Origin: [Anoxybacillus] calidus | GTDB taxonomy: Bacteria > Bacillota > Bacilli > Bacillales > Anoxybacillaceae | NCBI RefSeq assembly: GCF_013760845.1 | Contig: NZ_JACDUU010000002.1 | Coordinates: 186,001-250,000, forward strand | Reading direction: 5' to 3' | Length of the DNA: 64,000 nt | Shown: positions 18,954 through 28,857 of the stretch, in pieces | How positions within the stretch are numbered: the stretch's first letter is position 1 | How the letters are laid out: each line of letters begins with the position of its first letter | Translations under genes and position numbers: made by a program | Notes under the pieces: model-generated | The model's input: only the letters and a program-made list of their open reading frames with translations | Database searches by the model: none | What the model was told of the DNA's origin: nothing

Positions 18954-19412
18954 ATGACGGAATTTCAAGGAACTGAGCTAAAAGTGATTGTTTTTCAACT
19001 GAAAGATGAAGAATATGCCATACCTGTTCAACAAGTTCGTTCCATCGAAAAAGTTCAGCATATTACACGCGTCCCGAGAACGCCGGATTTTGTAAAAGGA
19101 GTTATCAATTTGCGAGGTGTAGTTACGCCTATTATTGATTTGCGGACGCGTTTTGGACTTGAGGAAGCTGCTATTTCCGAAAGCACACGCGTCATCATTG
19201 TTACACTTGATGAAATTGAGGTTGGATTCATTGTCGATGCGGCAAATGATGTGGTGGATATACCGGCAGACGCCATCGAGTCTGCGCCAGAAGTCATGGA
19301 TACAGCCCAAGTAGATTATATTAACGGTGTAGCTAAAATGGGAAAACGGTTATTGATTTTACTTAACTTAGAAAAACTGCTGAACAATCAAGAGTTGAAG
19401 GTGGCAAAATAA
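18954..19412 (+). CDS. cheW: Chemotaxis coupling protein CheW
   Basis: CheW is the SH3-like adaptor that links receptors to CheA. The 152-residue sequence shows VFQLKDEEYAIPVQQVRSIE and the VKGVINLRGVVTPIIDLR core of the family. GGGGAGGAA precedes the ATG. It is the only free-standing CheW in the window; the P5 domain of CheA is its structural relative. Confidence 0.97.
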   Translation: MTEFQGTELKVIVFQLKDEEYAIPVQQVRSIEKVQHITRVPRTPDFVKGVINLRGVVTPIIDLRTRFGLEEAAISESTRVIIVTLDEIEVGFIVDAANDVVDIPADAIESAPEVMDTAQVDYINGVAKMGKRLLILLNLEKLLNNQELKVAK

Positions 19413-19432
19413 AAGAGAGGTCGTGTTAGACG

Positions 19433-20047
19433 ATGCTTTATTTTGACAAGTTAAATACCGACCACATGGATATTTTAAAAGAAATCGGAAATATTGGAGC
19501 GGGAAATGCAGCGACTGCACTGTCCCAGTTATTAAATAAAAAAATAGAGATGAATGTACCGGATGTCCGCATTGTTTCATTTGATGAAATGATGGAGTTA
19601 GTCGGTGGTGCTGATCATGTCGTTGCTTCCGTTTTTTTGCGAATTGAGGGAGACGTATCGGGAAATATGTTTTTCATGTTGTCTTTAGAACAGGCAAAGA
19701 GTTTTATTCAGCAAATGACAGGACATAAAGAGTTTGGTGAATTAGGCATTTCAGCTTTACAAGAACTGGGAAATATTTTAGCTGGCTCTTACCTTTCTTC
19801 TTTAGCAAATTTTACAAATCTCGAGCTATATCCTTCTGTTCCCGCTTTAAGTGTCGATATGATTGGAGCCATTTTAGAATATGGTTTAATTGAGCTTTCC
19901 CGCGTTGGTGATTTTGCAATTGTGATTGATACTGCTCTTTATGAAGCAGATCAAGTGCAAGACAGCTTGAACGGACATTTTTTCTTGCTTCCTGATCCAG
20001 ATTCATTTGCACCGCTTTTTCGGTCTTTAGGTGTGGAAATGAGATGA
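19433..20047 (+). CDS. cheC: CheY-P phosphatase CheC
   Basis: CheC dephosphorylates CheY-P and binds CheD, forming one of the Bacillus adaptation loops. Both active-site helices are visible: [16 protein letters not shown] near residue 15 and [18 protein letters not shown] near 104, each with the E..N pair. It has 204 residues. It overlaps cheD by 4 bases, which fits coupled synthesis of the two partners. Confidence 0.96.
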   Translation: MLYFDKLNTDHMDILKEIGNIGAGNAATALSQLLNKKIEMNVPDVRIVSFDEMMELVGGADHVVASVFLRIEGDVSGNMFFMLSLEQAKSFIQQMTGHKEFGELGISALQELGNILAGSYLSSLANFTNLELYPSVPALSVDMIGAILEYGLIELSRVGDFAIVIDTALYEADQVQDSLNGHFFLLPDPDSFAPLFRSLGVEMR

Positions 20048-20544
20048 GCGAAGTGATAAACGTTGTAAAAGTAGGAATAGCGGATATGAATGTTGTAAAA
20101 TCACCCAATGTCATACGTACATCTGGATTAGGATCATGTGTTGGTGTGGTTGTTTATGATCTAGCAAGAGAAGTAGCGGGTTTAGCTCATGTCATGCTGC
20201 CAGATTCGAGTTTTGCTAAATCTAGTGAATTGAATATTGCGAAATATGCTGATACAGCTGTGGAGGCATTAGTAGAACGTGTGATCAAAGAGGGCGGAAG
20301 GAAAAATGCATTAAAAGCCAAATTAGCGGGGGGAGCGCAAATGTTTCAATTCACTACAGCCAACTTGGATATAATGAGAATTGGTCCAAGAAATGTAGAA
20401 GCGGTTAAACAGCAATTGCGTCGACTTAATATCCCGATTGTTGCCGAAGATGTGGGAGGGAGCAACGGGCGTACGATTGAATTTAACCCAGAAACAGGTG
20501 TACTGTCTATTCGTACCGTTAATCAGGGAGTACAAGAGATATAA
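20044..20544 (+). CDS. cheD: Chemoreceptor glutamine deamidase CheD
   Basis: CheD deamidates receptor glutamines and is itself regulated by CheC/CheY-P. The catalytic Cys32 (LGSCVGV) and His49 (LAHVMLP) are visible, and so is the LAGGAQMF motif. It has 166 residues. The last base of its stop codon is the first base of the next ATG (TAATG overlap), so the following membrane gene is coupled to it. Confidence 0.96.
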   Translation: MSEVINVVKVGIADMNVVKSPNVIRTSGLGSCVGVVVYDLAREVAGLAHVMLPDSSFAKSSELNIAKYADTAVEALVERVIKEGGRKNALKAKLAGGAQMFQFTTANLDIMRIGPRNVEAVKQQLRRLNIPIVAEDVGGSNGRTIEFNPETGVLSIRTVNQGVQEI

Positions 20545-20870
20545 TGGTAGGAACATGGATATTTAACTTATTACTTGGATTGTTTGGGTTTTTTATCGTT
20601 TTCTTTCTTTCCTTTACAGGAAATACGATATTAACTGCATTTATTCGCTCATTGATTACGTTTATTTCATTTTTCTTGATCGGCTATATTTTTCGATGGA
20701 TGTTTGCGTATATTGTAGATCAAGAAGAAATGAAAAAAATAGTGAATTCACAGTCACCTGTTCAGAAAGACAATGAAATCGAGCAATTTCTCAACAGTCT
20801 TTCCGATGAAGAAACGCAAAAAGTTGCACAATATATTCGCAGCATGTTAAACGATCATCGTAAAGCATAA
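20544..20870 (+). CDS. Small membrane protein coupled to cheD, function unknown
   Basis: I do not recognise this 108-residue protein. It has two hydrophobic segments (about residues 4-27 and 31-56), then a charged C-terminal tail of ~50 residues with short helices (EIEQFLNSLSDEETQKVAQY). Its ATG shares a base with the cheD stop, so it is probably translated by re-initiation after cheD. The B. subtilis fla/che operon has no gene here. A role in chemotaxis or motility is suggested only by position. Confidence 0.75.
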   Translation: MVGTWIFNLLLGLFGFFIVFFLSFTGNTILTAFIRSLITFISFFLIGYIFRWMFAYIVDQEEMKKIVNSQSPVQKDNEIEQFLNSLSDEETQKVAQYIRSMLNDHRKA

Positions 20871-20954
20871 AACGAATATGTGTTTCATTGCCTTGCTTAA
20901 CGATCCATTAGTTTTTGCAGTTTCATGATTACAAGAAACGAACGACAAAAACCT

Positions 20955-21099
20955 GTGAACTCCAGTCAATGGAAGAAGTAGTTAGATGGCTTTGAACGGG
21001 AGCCGACAGAGCCATGGGAGTCTTTACTCATGAAAGTCTAGTGGAACAAGGGAAAGTGTCTGTATGCAGATACAGAGGAAACTCTTGAGTACACTAGAA
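20955..21099 (+). ncRNA. Highly structured RNA-like element upstream of sigD
   Basis: This stretch folds into a compact set of helices on the + strand. GGCTTT (20988-20993) pairs with AGAGCC (21008-21013). GAGT (21018-21021) pairs with ACTC (21026-21029). CTAGTG (21038-21043) closes with CACTAG (21092-21097) around two inner hairpins: GTGTCTG/CAGATAC (21056-21062/21067-21073) and AGAG-GAAA-CTCT (21074-21085). This is a three-way junction with a GNRA-type loop, followed directly by a palindromic repeat. No protein is encoded. The shape recalls RNAs of mobile elements, such as HEARO/IscB-type guide RNAs, but I cannot confirm the family from memory. The strand is chosen from the G-U pairs. Confidence 0.5.
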
Positions 21100-21100
21100 C

Positions 21101-21212
21101 GAGACTGATCCAAAAGTTAAGTGTCAGATCACACAACACAATATATAGGACATCATATTAAATCAATGAAGTATAAAATGCATGTGAGGTCAAACACTTA
21201 TGGGTCAGTCCC
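21101..21212 (-). repeat. ~112-bp palindromic repeat, family A copy (reverse orientation) upstream of sigD
   Basis: Read on the minus strand, this segment begins GGGACTGACCCATAAGTG and ends near TTTTGGATCAGTCTC. It aligns end to end with the copy at 57289-57403, and 20 bases are identical (21132-21151 versus 57353-57372, reverse complement). The ends are imperfect inverted repeats. It lies two bases after the last helix of the structured RNA and ends just before the sigD ribosome-binding site. It looks like a miniature non-coding mobile or REP-like element. Confidence 0.85.
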
Positions 21213-21230
21213 AGGTTCAGGAGGGGGAAT

Positions 21231-21998
21231 ATGATGGCAAACATCTCGGCAAGCGAGGAACAGAAATATTGGAACAATTGGATGTATCATCGCGATCTGC
21301 AAGCTGGAGATGAACTTATTCAAAAATATATGCCACTTGTTCATTACCATGTTCAACGCATTTCCGCTTCATTACCAAAAAATATAAGTAAAGAGGAGCT
21401 AATTAGTTTCGGGTTAATGGGGCTTTATGATGCCTTAGAGAAATTTGACCCTTCTCGTGATTTAAAATTCGATACGTATGCTTCCTTTCGGATTCGTGGC
21501 GCCATTCTTGATGGGTTAAGAAAAGAAGACTGGCTTCCGCGCGGTACAAGGGAAAAAGCTAAAAAAATTGAGGCGGCAATTGAAAAACTTGAACAAAAAT
21601 ATATGCGGACAGTAAGCGCAAAAGAAGTAGCTGACGAGCTACGTATGACAGAAGAAGAAGTATATATGACGATGAATGAAAGTTTTTTTGCGAATGTTCT
21701 TTCGCTTGACGAGCCCACGAAAGACGATGAGGAACATGAATATTTACAATTTGAGATTCGTGATGAAAAGTCGATTTCTCCAGAAGAACGTCTATTGAAG
21801 CAAGAGCTGCATTTACAGCTTGCTGAGGTGATTAAACAATTAAATGAAAAAGAACAGCTTGTCATTAGCCTGTTTTATAAAGAGGAGTTAACGTTAACGG
21901 AGATTGGGCAAATCATGGGGCTTTCCACATCGAGAATCTCACAGATTCATGCAAAAGCAATATTTAAAATGCGGAAAATACTTGAACAAGCCCTATAA
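21231..21998 (+). CDS. sigD: RNA polymerase sigma factor SigD (flagellar, sigma-28/FliA family)
   Basis: SigD directs late flagellar, chemoreceptor and autolysin genes. The 255-residue protein has region 2 (ISFGLMGLYDALEKFDPSRDLKFDTYASFRIRGAILDGLR, split at ~50-90), region 3 and a region 4 helix-turn-helix (LTEIGQIMGLSTSRISQIHAKA). Two adjacent ATGs (21231 and 21234) are both compatible with AGGAGGGGG upstream. Its place at the 3' end of the long operon makes its level sensitive to operon position in B. subtilis, so the insertion just upstream could matter here. Confidence 0.97.
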   Translation: MMANISASEEQKYWNNWMYHRDLQAGDELIQKYMPLVHYHVQRISASLPKNISKEELISFGLMGLYDALEKFDPSRDLKFDTYASFRIRGAILDGLRKEDWLPRGTREKAKKIEAAIEKLEQKYMRTVSAKEVADELRMTEEEVYMTMNESFFANVLSLDEPTKDDEEHEYLQFEIRDEKSISPEERLLKQELHLQLAEVIKQLNEKEQLVISLFYKEELTLTEIGQIMGLSTSRISQIHAKAIFKMRKILEQAL

Positions 21999-22029
21999 GG
22001 AATGATGTAAGTTTCGTTAGAAAAAAACA

Positions 22030-22057
22030 TTTATAGGGAAGTAGTACCGATTATAAT
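22030..22057 (+). promoter_or_regulatory. Possible sigma-A promoter before swrB
   Basis: TTTATA (22030-22035), a 16-base spacer and TATAAT (22052-22057) lie 139 bases before swrB. The -10 box is perfect, the -35 weak. It could give swrB expression independent of the fla/che promoter. Confidence 0.35.
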
Positions 22058-22195
22058 ATTGGTAAAATGATAATTAGCACTTCTGCAGATGAAAAATATT
22101 TCAGGCAAACAAAAAAGTAAAGCGGCAAAACAAAATCATTCACATAAAGAATAAGTAAAGGAACAATGATAGATTTTACCGGATAGAGGGATTCG

Positions 22196-22690
22196 ATGAG
22201 TACATTTTTGTTTGTTATAAGTTTTATATGTCATCTTATTTCCTTCTTTTTTATCATACTTTTATCGCTTAAACTTTCAAAGGTAAAAGAATTGGAAAAA
22301 AAGCAGACGAAAATGATGAAAGATATGGAGGAAGCGATTGCTACATATTTACTCGAATTTAAGGAGGAAAACGAAAAGTTTATTGGTACATTAACAAAAA
22401 CAATCAACCGTATGGAACGGAAAAACAAAAAAGAGGAAAGACGGGCAGTATTGCCGACATATTTACCTAACATTGAGCAAATAAAAGATCAAGTCGATAT
22501 AAGTACGACTCACATTACACATGAGAGGGTAAGTTCGGACAAGGATACAGAAATGAACAACGAGCTGCAATCACTTATGCAGCAAGCGCTCCAATTGCAT
22601 AAACAAGGAAAAACAATCGAAGAAATTGCACGAATTTTAGAAAAAGGAAAAACGGAAATAGAATTGTTGCTGAAATTTCGGCAAATGTAG
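22196..22690 (+). CDS. swrB: Swarming motility protein SwrB (YlxL)
   Basis: SwrB has 164 residues: an N-terminal membrane helix (about 4-25), a coiled-coil stretch with many Lys/Glu (25-85) and a C-terminal helical motif resembling a helix-turn-helix (LHKQGKTIEEIARILEKGKTEIELLLKFRQ). In B. subtilis it activates flagellar type III export and basal-body maturation and lies directly after sigD, as here. GGATAGAGG lies upstream of the ATG. Confidence 0.88.
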   Translation: MSTFLFVISFICHLISFFFIILLSLKLSKVKELEKKQTKMMKDMEEAIATYLLEFKEENEKFIGTLTKTINRMERKNKKEERRAVLPTYLPNIEQIKDQVDISTTHITHERVSSDKDTEMNNELQSLMQQALQLHKQGKTIEEIARILEKGKTEIELLLKFRQM

Positions 22691-22701
22691 GCAAATATAG
22701 C

Positions 22702-22730
22702 TTGATTGTCAGTATCAGTTATGATATATT
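22702..22730 (+). promoter_or_regulatory. Sigma-A promoter for rpsB
   Basis: TTGATT (22702-22707), a 17-base spacer and TATATT (22725-22730) form a good vegetative promoter. It lies 116 bases before the rpsB ATG, leaving a leader of about 105-110 bases that contains a strong hairpin. Confidence 0.7.
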
Positions 22731-22744
22731 TTAACATGGTGTGA

Positions 22745-23560
<816 letters not shown>

Positions 23561-23571
23561 TGGTTCACTTG

Positions 23572-23611
23572 AAAGGTGATAAGAGGGGAAAGCCTTTTAT
23601 CACCTTTTTTT
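23572..23611 (+). terminator. Rho-independent terminator of rpsB
   Basis: AAAGGTGATAA (23572-23582) pairs with TTATCACCTTT (23597-23607), followed by seven T. Confidence 0.9.
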
Positions 23612-23649
23612 GAGACAGAAAAACTCAATAATTGGCTATACTAATAGTT

Positions 23650-23678
23650 AAACAAAATTTGCTATGCGAATTTTGTTT
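23650..23678 (+). promoter_or_regulatory. 13-bp hairpin in the tsf leader
   Basis: AAACAAAATTTGC (23650-23662) pairs with GCGAATTTTGTTT (23666-23678) with one wobble and a 3-base loop (TAT). It lies 37 bases before the tsf ATG, after a possible -10 box (TATACT, 23637-23642). No T run follows, so it is a leader structure rather than a terminator. It may protect the mRNA or regulate translation. Confidence 0.55.
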
Positions 23679-23715
23679 CCATACATATCGTAAGTTATAA
23701 AGGAGGATACAGTAC

Positions 23716-24597
23716 ATGGCAATTACTGCTCAAATGGTAAAAGAATTGCGCGAAAAAACAGGCGCGGGTATGATGGACTGCAAAAAAGCATTAACTGAGA
23801 CAAACGGTGATATGGAAAAAGCAATCGATTGGCTTCGTGAAAAAGGAATCGCGAAAGCGGCAAAGAAAGCTGACCGCATTGCTGCTGAAGGTACAACATT
23901 AATCGAAATGGAAGGTAATACAGCAGTTATTTTAGAAGTAAACTCTGAAACTGACTTCGTTGCGAAAAACGAAGGATTCAAAACATTAGTAAAAGAGCTT
24001 GCTGCTCATTTATTAAAAAATAAACCTGCAACAGTTGAAGAAGCGCTTCAGCAAAAAATGGACAATGGTGCAACAGTTGAAGAGCACATTAATGCGGCTA
24101 TCGCAAAAATCGGCGAAAAAATTACGTTGCGTCGCTTTGAAATTGTGGAAAAAGGCGACAACGCTGCGTTTGGTGCATACTTACACATGGGTGGTCGCAT
24201 CGGCGTATTAACATTATTAGAAGGAACTACGAACGAAGAAGTAGCAAAAGATGTTGCGATGCACATCGCTGCGATTAATCCAAAATATGTTTCTCGTGAC
24301 CAAGTTTCTCAAGAAGAAATTGCACGTGAACGTGAAGTACTAACACAACAAGCATTAAACGAAGGAAAGCCTGAAAGTATTGTTGCCAAAATGGTTGAAG
24401 GCCGTTTGAACAAGTTTTTTGAAGAAATTTGCTTGCTTGAGCAAAGCTTCGTAAAAAATCCGGATATGAAAGTTCGCCAATTTGTTGAATCAAACGGTGC
24501 AACAGTAAAAAGCTTCGTTCGTTATGAAGTAGGAGAAGGTATTGAAAAACGCCAAGACAACTTTGCTGAAGAAGTTATGAATCAAGTTAGAAAGTAA
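23716..24597 (+). CDS. tsf: Elongation factor Ts
   Basis: EF-Ts exchanges GDP for GTP on EF-Tu. The N-terminal UBA-like domain ([19 protein letters not shown]) and the core ([14 protein letters not shown]) are diagnostic. It has 293 residues. AAAGGAGGATAC precedes the ATG. The rpsB terminator and the tsf leader hairpin suggest partial uncoupling from rpsB. Confidence 0.98.
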   Translation: MAITAQMVKELREKTGAGMMDCKKALTETNGDMEKAIDWLREKGIAKAAKKADRIAAEGTTLIEMEGNTAVILEVNSETDFVAKNEGFKTLVKELAAHLLKNKPATVEEALQQKMDNGATVEEHINAAIAKIGEKITLRRFEIVEKGDNAAFGAYLHMGGRIGVLTLLEGTTNEEVAKDVAMHIAAINPKYVSRDQVSQEEIAREREVLTQQALNEGKPESIVAKMVEGRLNKFFEEICLLEQSFVKNPDMKVRQFVESNGATVKSFVRYEVGEGIEKRQDNFAEEVMNQVRK

Positions 24598-24610
24598 TTT
24601 GTAAATATAA

Positions 24611-25387
<777 letters not shown>

Positions 25388-25389
25388 CC

Positions 25390-25947
25390 ATGGCAAAACA
25401 AGTATTGACAAGTGCGAAAGAAAAAATGGATAAAGCAATTCAAGCTTTTAGCCGTGAATTAGCGACAGTCCGCGCAGGAAAAGCGAGTCCTAGTTTGCTT
25501 GAAAAAGTGATGGTAGACTACTACGGTGTACCTACACCAATCATTCAGCTCGCGGGTATCAGCGTTCCGGAGGCTCGCCTTCTTGTTATTCAGCCGTATG
25601 ATAAGTCTATTCTTAAAGATATCGAGAAAGCGATTTTGGCTTCTGATTTAGGGCTAACACCTTCTAATGACGGTTCTGTTATCCGTATTACAATTCCTCC
25701 ATTAACAGAAGAACGCCGTCGCGAACTTGTTAAGCTTGTAAAGAAATATGCTGAAGAAGCTAAAGTAGCGGTTCGCAACATTCGCCGCGATGCGAATGAC
25801 GAATTGAAAAAGCTTGAGAAAAACGGCGAAATTACGGAAGATGAATTACGCGGATATACAGATGACGTTCAGAAAATCACAGACGAACATATTGCAAAGA
25901 TTGATGCCATTACGAAAGAAAAAGAAAAAGAAGTCATGGAAGTTTAA
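25390..25947 (+). CDS. frr: Ribosome recycling factor
   Basis: RRF splits post-termination ribosomes with EF-G. The 185-residue protein contains [24 protein letters not shown] and the long three-helix bundle ([20 protein letters not shown]). It starts 2 bases after the pyrH stop with AGGGGGAAATAACC upstream. A strong terminator follows. Confidence 0.98.
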   Translation: MAKQVLTSAKEKMDKAIQAFSRELATVRAGKASPSLLEKVMVDYYGVPTPIIQLAGISVPEARLLVIQPYDKSILKDIEKAILASDLGLTPSNDGSVIRITIPPLTEERRRELVKLVKKYAEEAKVAVRNIRRDANDELKKLEKNGEITEDELRGYTDDVQKITDEHIAKIDAITKEKEKEVMEV

Positions 25948-25956
25948 TTCATGACC

Positions 25957-25989
25957 TAAAAACCCTCTATATTTACAGAGGGTTTTTTT
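25957..25989 (+). terminator. Rho-independent terminator of frr
   Basis: AAACCCTCT pairs with AGAGGGTTT around an 8-base AT loop, ending in seven T. Confidence 0.92.
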
Positions 25990-25997
25990 GCTATAAT
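25989..25997 (+). promoter_or_regulatory. Extended -10 promoter for the uppS operon
   Basis: TGCTATAAT is a perfect extended -10 element placed immediately after the frr terminator. No convincing -35 is seen. It leaves a ~110-base leader before uppS. Confidence 0.55.
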
Positions 25998-26112
25998 GTA
26001 AAAATGAGACATGGGCAAAGGAGATATTTGACGAAAAAGCAACTTCTGATTACACTAGCCTCATAATCCATTATTTATTAAATCTATGCATAAATGCGGA
26101 GGACTAGTCATT

Positions 26113-26892
26113 ATGTTAAATAAAGTGCGATTATGGAAGAATAAAGGGCAAGAACCTTTTTCTTCGGAATATACAAAAGAAGAAGTAAAAAAACGACCGA
26201 TACCGGAACATATTGCCATCATTATGGATGGAAATGGGCGCTGGGCGAAAAAAAGAGCGATGCCACGGGTAGCAGGCCATTATGAAGGAATGCAGGTTGT
26301 GCGAAAAATTACCCGTTTTGCCAATGAGCTTGGAGTGAAAGTCCTTACACTCTATGCGTTTTCCACTGAGAATTGGAAGCGTCCGAAAAGCGAAGTGGAT
26401 TACTTAATGAAATTACCGGAAGAATTTCTTGGGACATTTCTTCCAGAGTTAGTTACGGAAAATGTTCAAGTACGTGTTATGGGGAATAAAGAGCAGCTGC
26501 CTGAGCATACAAGACGCGCTGTTGAAAAAGCAATCGAGAAAACGAAAAATAATACAGGGCTTATTTTAAACTTTGCGTTGAACTATGGCAGTAGGGCTGA
26601 GATTACAAGCGCTGTTCAGGCCATCGCAAAGCAGATTGAAGCAGGGAATTTAACAGCTGAACAAGTAAACGAAGAGCTTTTCGCTTCATACTTAATGACA
26701 AAAGATTTAGGAGATCCTGATTTACTTATTCGGACAAGCGGCGAAATACGCTTAAGCAACTTTATGCTTTGGCAGCTTGCTTATACCGAATTTTGGTTTA
26801 CCGATGTACTATGGCCAGATTTTACAGAACAACATTTATTACAAGCAATTGCCGATTTTCAACAAAGAGGTCGGCGTTTTGGAGGAGTATAG
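26113..26892 (+). CDS. uppS: Isoprenyl transferase (undecaprenyl diphosphate synthase)
   Basis: UppS condenses isopentenyl diphosphate with farnesyl diphosphate to make the C55 lipid carrier for peptidoglycan and teichoic acids. The ATG at 26113 follows CGGAGGA (26097-26103); the in-frame ATG at 26086 has no such site. The product has 259 residues. The catalytic/pyrophosphate motif IIMDGNGRWAKKR and the C-terminal RTSGEIRLSNFMLWQLAYTE are intact. cdsA begins the base after its stop. Confidence 0.96.
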   Translation: MLNKVRLWKNKGQEPFSSEYTKEEVKKRPIPEHIAIIMDGNGRWAKKRAMPRVAGHYEGMQVVRKITRFANELGVKVLTLYAFSTENWKRPKSEVDYLMKLPEEFLGTFLPELVTENVQVRVMGNKEQLPEHTRRAVEKAIEKTKNNTGLILNFALNYGSRAEITSAVQAIAKQIEAGNLTAEQVNEELFASYLMTKDLGDPDLLIRTSGEIRLSNFMLWQLAYTEFWFTDVLWPDFTEQHLLQAIADFQQRGRRFGGV

Positions 26893-27666
26893 ATGAAGCA
26901 ACGAATTATTACAGGGGTAATAGCTGCAGCATTTTTCTTACCAATTGTTATTTTTGGAGGATTGCCGTTTATACTGTTAACATATGTGTTAGCAACGATA
27001 GGACTATGTGAATTATTTCGGATGAAAAAAATAAACCTTTTATCGTTTCAAGCACTGACCAGTTTCTTGTTATTATGGGCCTTTTTGCTTCCAACGGAAC
27101 GATCTTTGCCCATTGCGAAAACGGAACTTTTGTTAATCGTTGTCTTATTACTGTTAACATATACTGTTATAACCAAAAACAAGTTTACGTTTGATGAAGC
27201 GGGTTTTGTTCTGCTTTCGACATTGTATGTAGGCTTTGGTTTTCATTACTTTATCGAAACAAGACTTGCCGGTTTACATTACATTTTTTATGCGTTATTT
27301 ATTATTTGGGCAACGGATACAGGAGCTTACTTCATTGGCCGAGCAATCGGAAAGAGAAAACTTTGGCCGGAAATTAGCCCGAACAAAACAATCGAAGGCT
27401 CTTTGGGTGGGATTATTTCAGCGTTAATCGTTGCGGCTGTTTATTATGCAATAGCTGATTTTGACCAAACGCTGACAGCACTTTTAATGATGACGGTTGT
27501 TTTGTCCGTATTTGGACAAATTGGAGATTTGGTTGAGTCCGCCTTTAAACGGCATTATGGCGTGAAAGACTCCGGGAAAATTTTACCTGGACATGGGGGC
27601 ATTTTAGATCGTTTCGATAGCTTACTATTTATTTTGCCGCTTTTACATTTGTTGAAATTTGTGTAA
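26893..27666 (+). CDS. cdsA: Phosphatidate cytidylyltransferase
   Basis: CdsA makes CDP-diacylglycerol from CTP and phosphatidic acid for phospholipid synthesis. The 257-residue membrane protein has about seven to eight helices. Its C-terminal signature is GDLVESAFKRHYGVKDSGK followed by PGHGGILDRFDS. SPNKTIEGSLGG is also visible. GGAGGAGTATAG directly precedes the ATG. Confidence 0.96.
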   Translation: MKQRIITGVIAAAFFLPIVIFGGLPFILLTYVLATIGLCELFRMKKINLLSFQALTSFLLLWAFLLPTERSLPIAKTELLLIVVLLLLTYTVITKNKFTFDEAGFVLLSTLYVGFGFHYFIETRLAGLHYIFYALFIIWATDTGAYFIGRAIGKRKLWPEISPNKTIEGSLGGIISALIVAAVYYAIADFDQTLTALLMMTVVLSVFGQIGDLVESAFKRHYGVKDSGKILPGHGGILDRFDSLLFILPLLHLLKFV

Positions 27667-27693
27667 TCGTGCAAGCAGTTAGGAGTGAATGCA

Positions 27694-28842
27694 TTGAAAT
27701 ATATTAGTTTATTAGGAGCAAGCGGATCTATTGGCACACAAACGCTTGATGTGATTCGTTCTCATCCGAATGAGTTTCGACTGGCGGCAATGTCGATAGG
27801 CAAAAATATTGAATTAGCAGGAAAAATTATTGAGGAATTTACTCCACACCTTGTCTCAGTAGCGAACAAAGAGGATTGTGAACGTCTTCGTCATGAATTT
27901 GGCAGTAAAGTAAAATTGGTATATGGAGAAGAAGGATTAATAGAGGTTGCTACATATTCAAAGACAGACATTGTTGTTAATGCTGTGGTGGGAAGCGTTG
28001 GGCTTTTGCCGACATTGCAGGCGATCGAAGCAGGAAAAACAATTGCACTTGCCAACAAAGAAACGCTCGTTACAGCCGGTCACATTGTAATGGAAGCGGC
28101 ACAAAAACGTGGCGTAACGATATTGCCTGTGGACAGTGAACATTCAGCGATTTTTCAATGCCTGCAAGGAGAAAAAGAGAAAAATATTGAAAAAATTATT
28201 CTAACAGCCTCTGGCGGCAGTTTCCGTGACAGAAAACGAGAAGAGCTGCAAAATGTCACAGTGGAAGAAGCACTACGCCATCCGAACTGGGCGATGGGGG
28301 CTAAAATTACCATTGATTCGGCAACCATGATGAACAAAGGTCTAGAAGTGATTGAGGCACACTGGTTGTTTCATTTATCGTATGAACAAATTGATGTTTT
28401 ACTACATAAAGAGAGCATTATTCATTCGATGGTGCAATTTCATGATAGCAGCGTCATTGCCCAGTTGGGGACACCTGATATGCGGGTGCCTATCCAATAT
28501 GCTCTTACGTATCCTGATCGATTTGAATTATTAGGTGCCAAAAAGTTAAACTTAGCAGAAATAGGAACTCTCCATTTCCAAAAAGTAGACTTTGAGCGTT
28601 ATCGTTGTCTAAAGCTTGCTTATGAAGCCGGAAAAGCTGGCGGTTCCTTACCAACGGTGCTGAATGCGGCAAATGAAGAGGCGGTTGCAGCATTTTTAAA
28701 TGGACAAATTTCGTTTTTAACAATCGAAGAGCTAATCGAACAGGCGTTAGAACGTCATCACGTAGTTAAGCAGCCGACATTTGATGAGATTCGTGAAATT
28801 GACGAAGAAACCCGTCGATATGTCAAGTCATTATTAATTTAA
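27694..28842 (+). CDS. dxr: 1-deoxy-D-xylulose 5-phosphate reductoisomerase
   Basis: Dxr catalyses the first committed step of the MEP isoprenoid pathway, feeding UppS upstream. TTG at 27694 is preferred, with AGGAG at 27681-27685; the GTG at 27685 overlaps that site. The protein then starts [20 protein letters not shown] and has 382 residues. The NADPH-binding GASGSIG, the metal-binding [13 protein letters not shown] and the SGGSFRD loop are present. Confidence 0.96.
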   Translation: MKYISLLGASGSIGTQTLDVIRSHPNEFRLAAMSIGKNIELAGKIIEEFTPHLVSVANKEDCERLRHEFGSKVKLVYGEEGLIEVATYSKTDIVVNAVVGSVGLLPTLQAIEAGKTIALANKETLVTAGHIVMEAAQKRGVTILPVDSEHSAIFQCLQGEKEKNIEKIILTASGGSFRDRKREELQNVTVEEALRHPNWAMGAKITIDSATMMNKGLEVIEAHWLFHLSYEQIDVLLHKESIIHSMVQFHDSSVIAQLGTPDMRVPIQYALTYPDRFELLGAKKLNLAEIGTLHFQKVDFERYRCLKLAYEAGKAGGSLPTVLNAANEEAVAAFLNGQISFLTIEELIEQALERHHVVKQPTFDEIREIDEETRRYVKSLLI

Positions 28843-28857
28843 AAGGTGGTTGAAAAA

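Larger units (their letters stand above)
20871..21230. other. 360-base non-coding island between the cheD operon and sigD
   Basis: No credible reading frame is present. The first ~80 bases are AT-rich with a small hairpin (GTTTC 20920-20924 / GAAAC 20935-20939). Then come the structured RNA-like element, the family A repeat, and finally AGGAGGGGG for sigD. In B. subtilis sigD follows cheD closely, so this is an insertion relative to that arrangement. Confidence 0.7.

Noticed and set aside
20955-21099. Group I or group II intron fragment as explanation of the structured RNA
   Set aside because: The conserved group I core sequences and a 34-base group II domain V hairpin are not visible.
26769-27011. 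80-residue + strand frame spanning the uppS-cdsA junction
   Set aside because: It is an out-of-frame overlap of two well-supported genes without its own ribosome-binding site.
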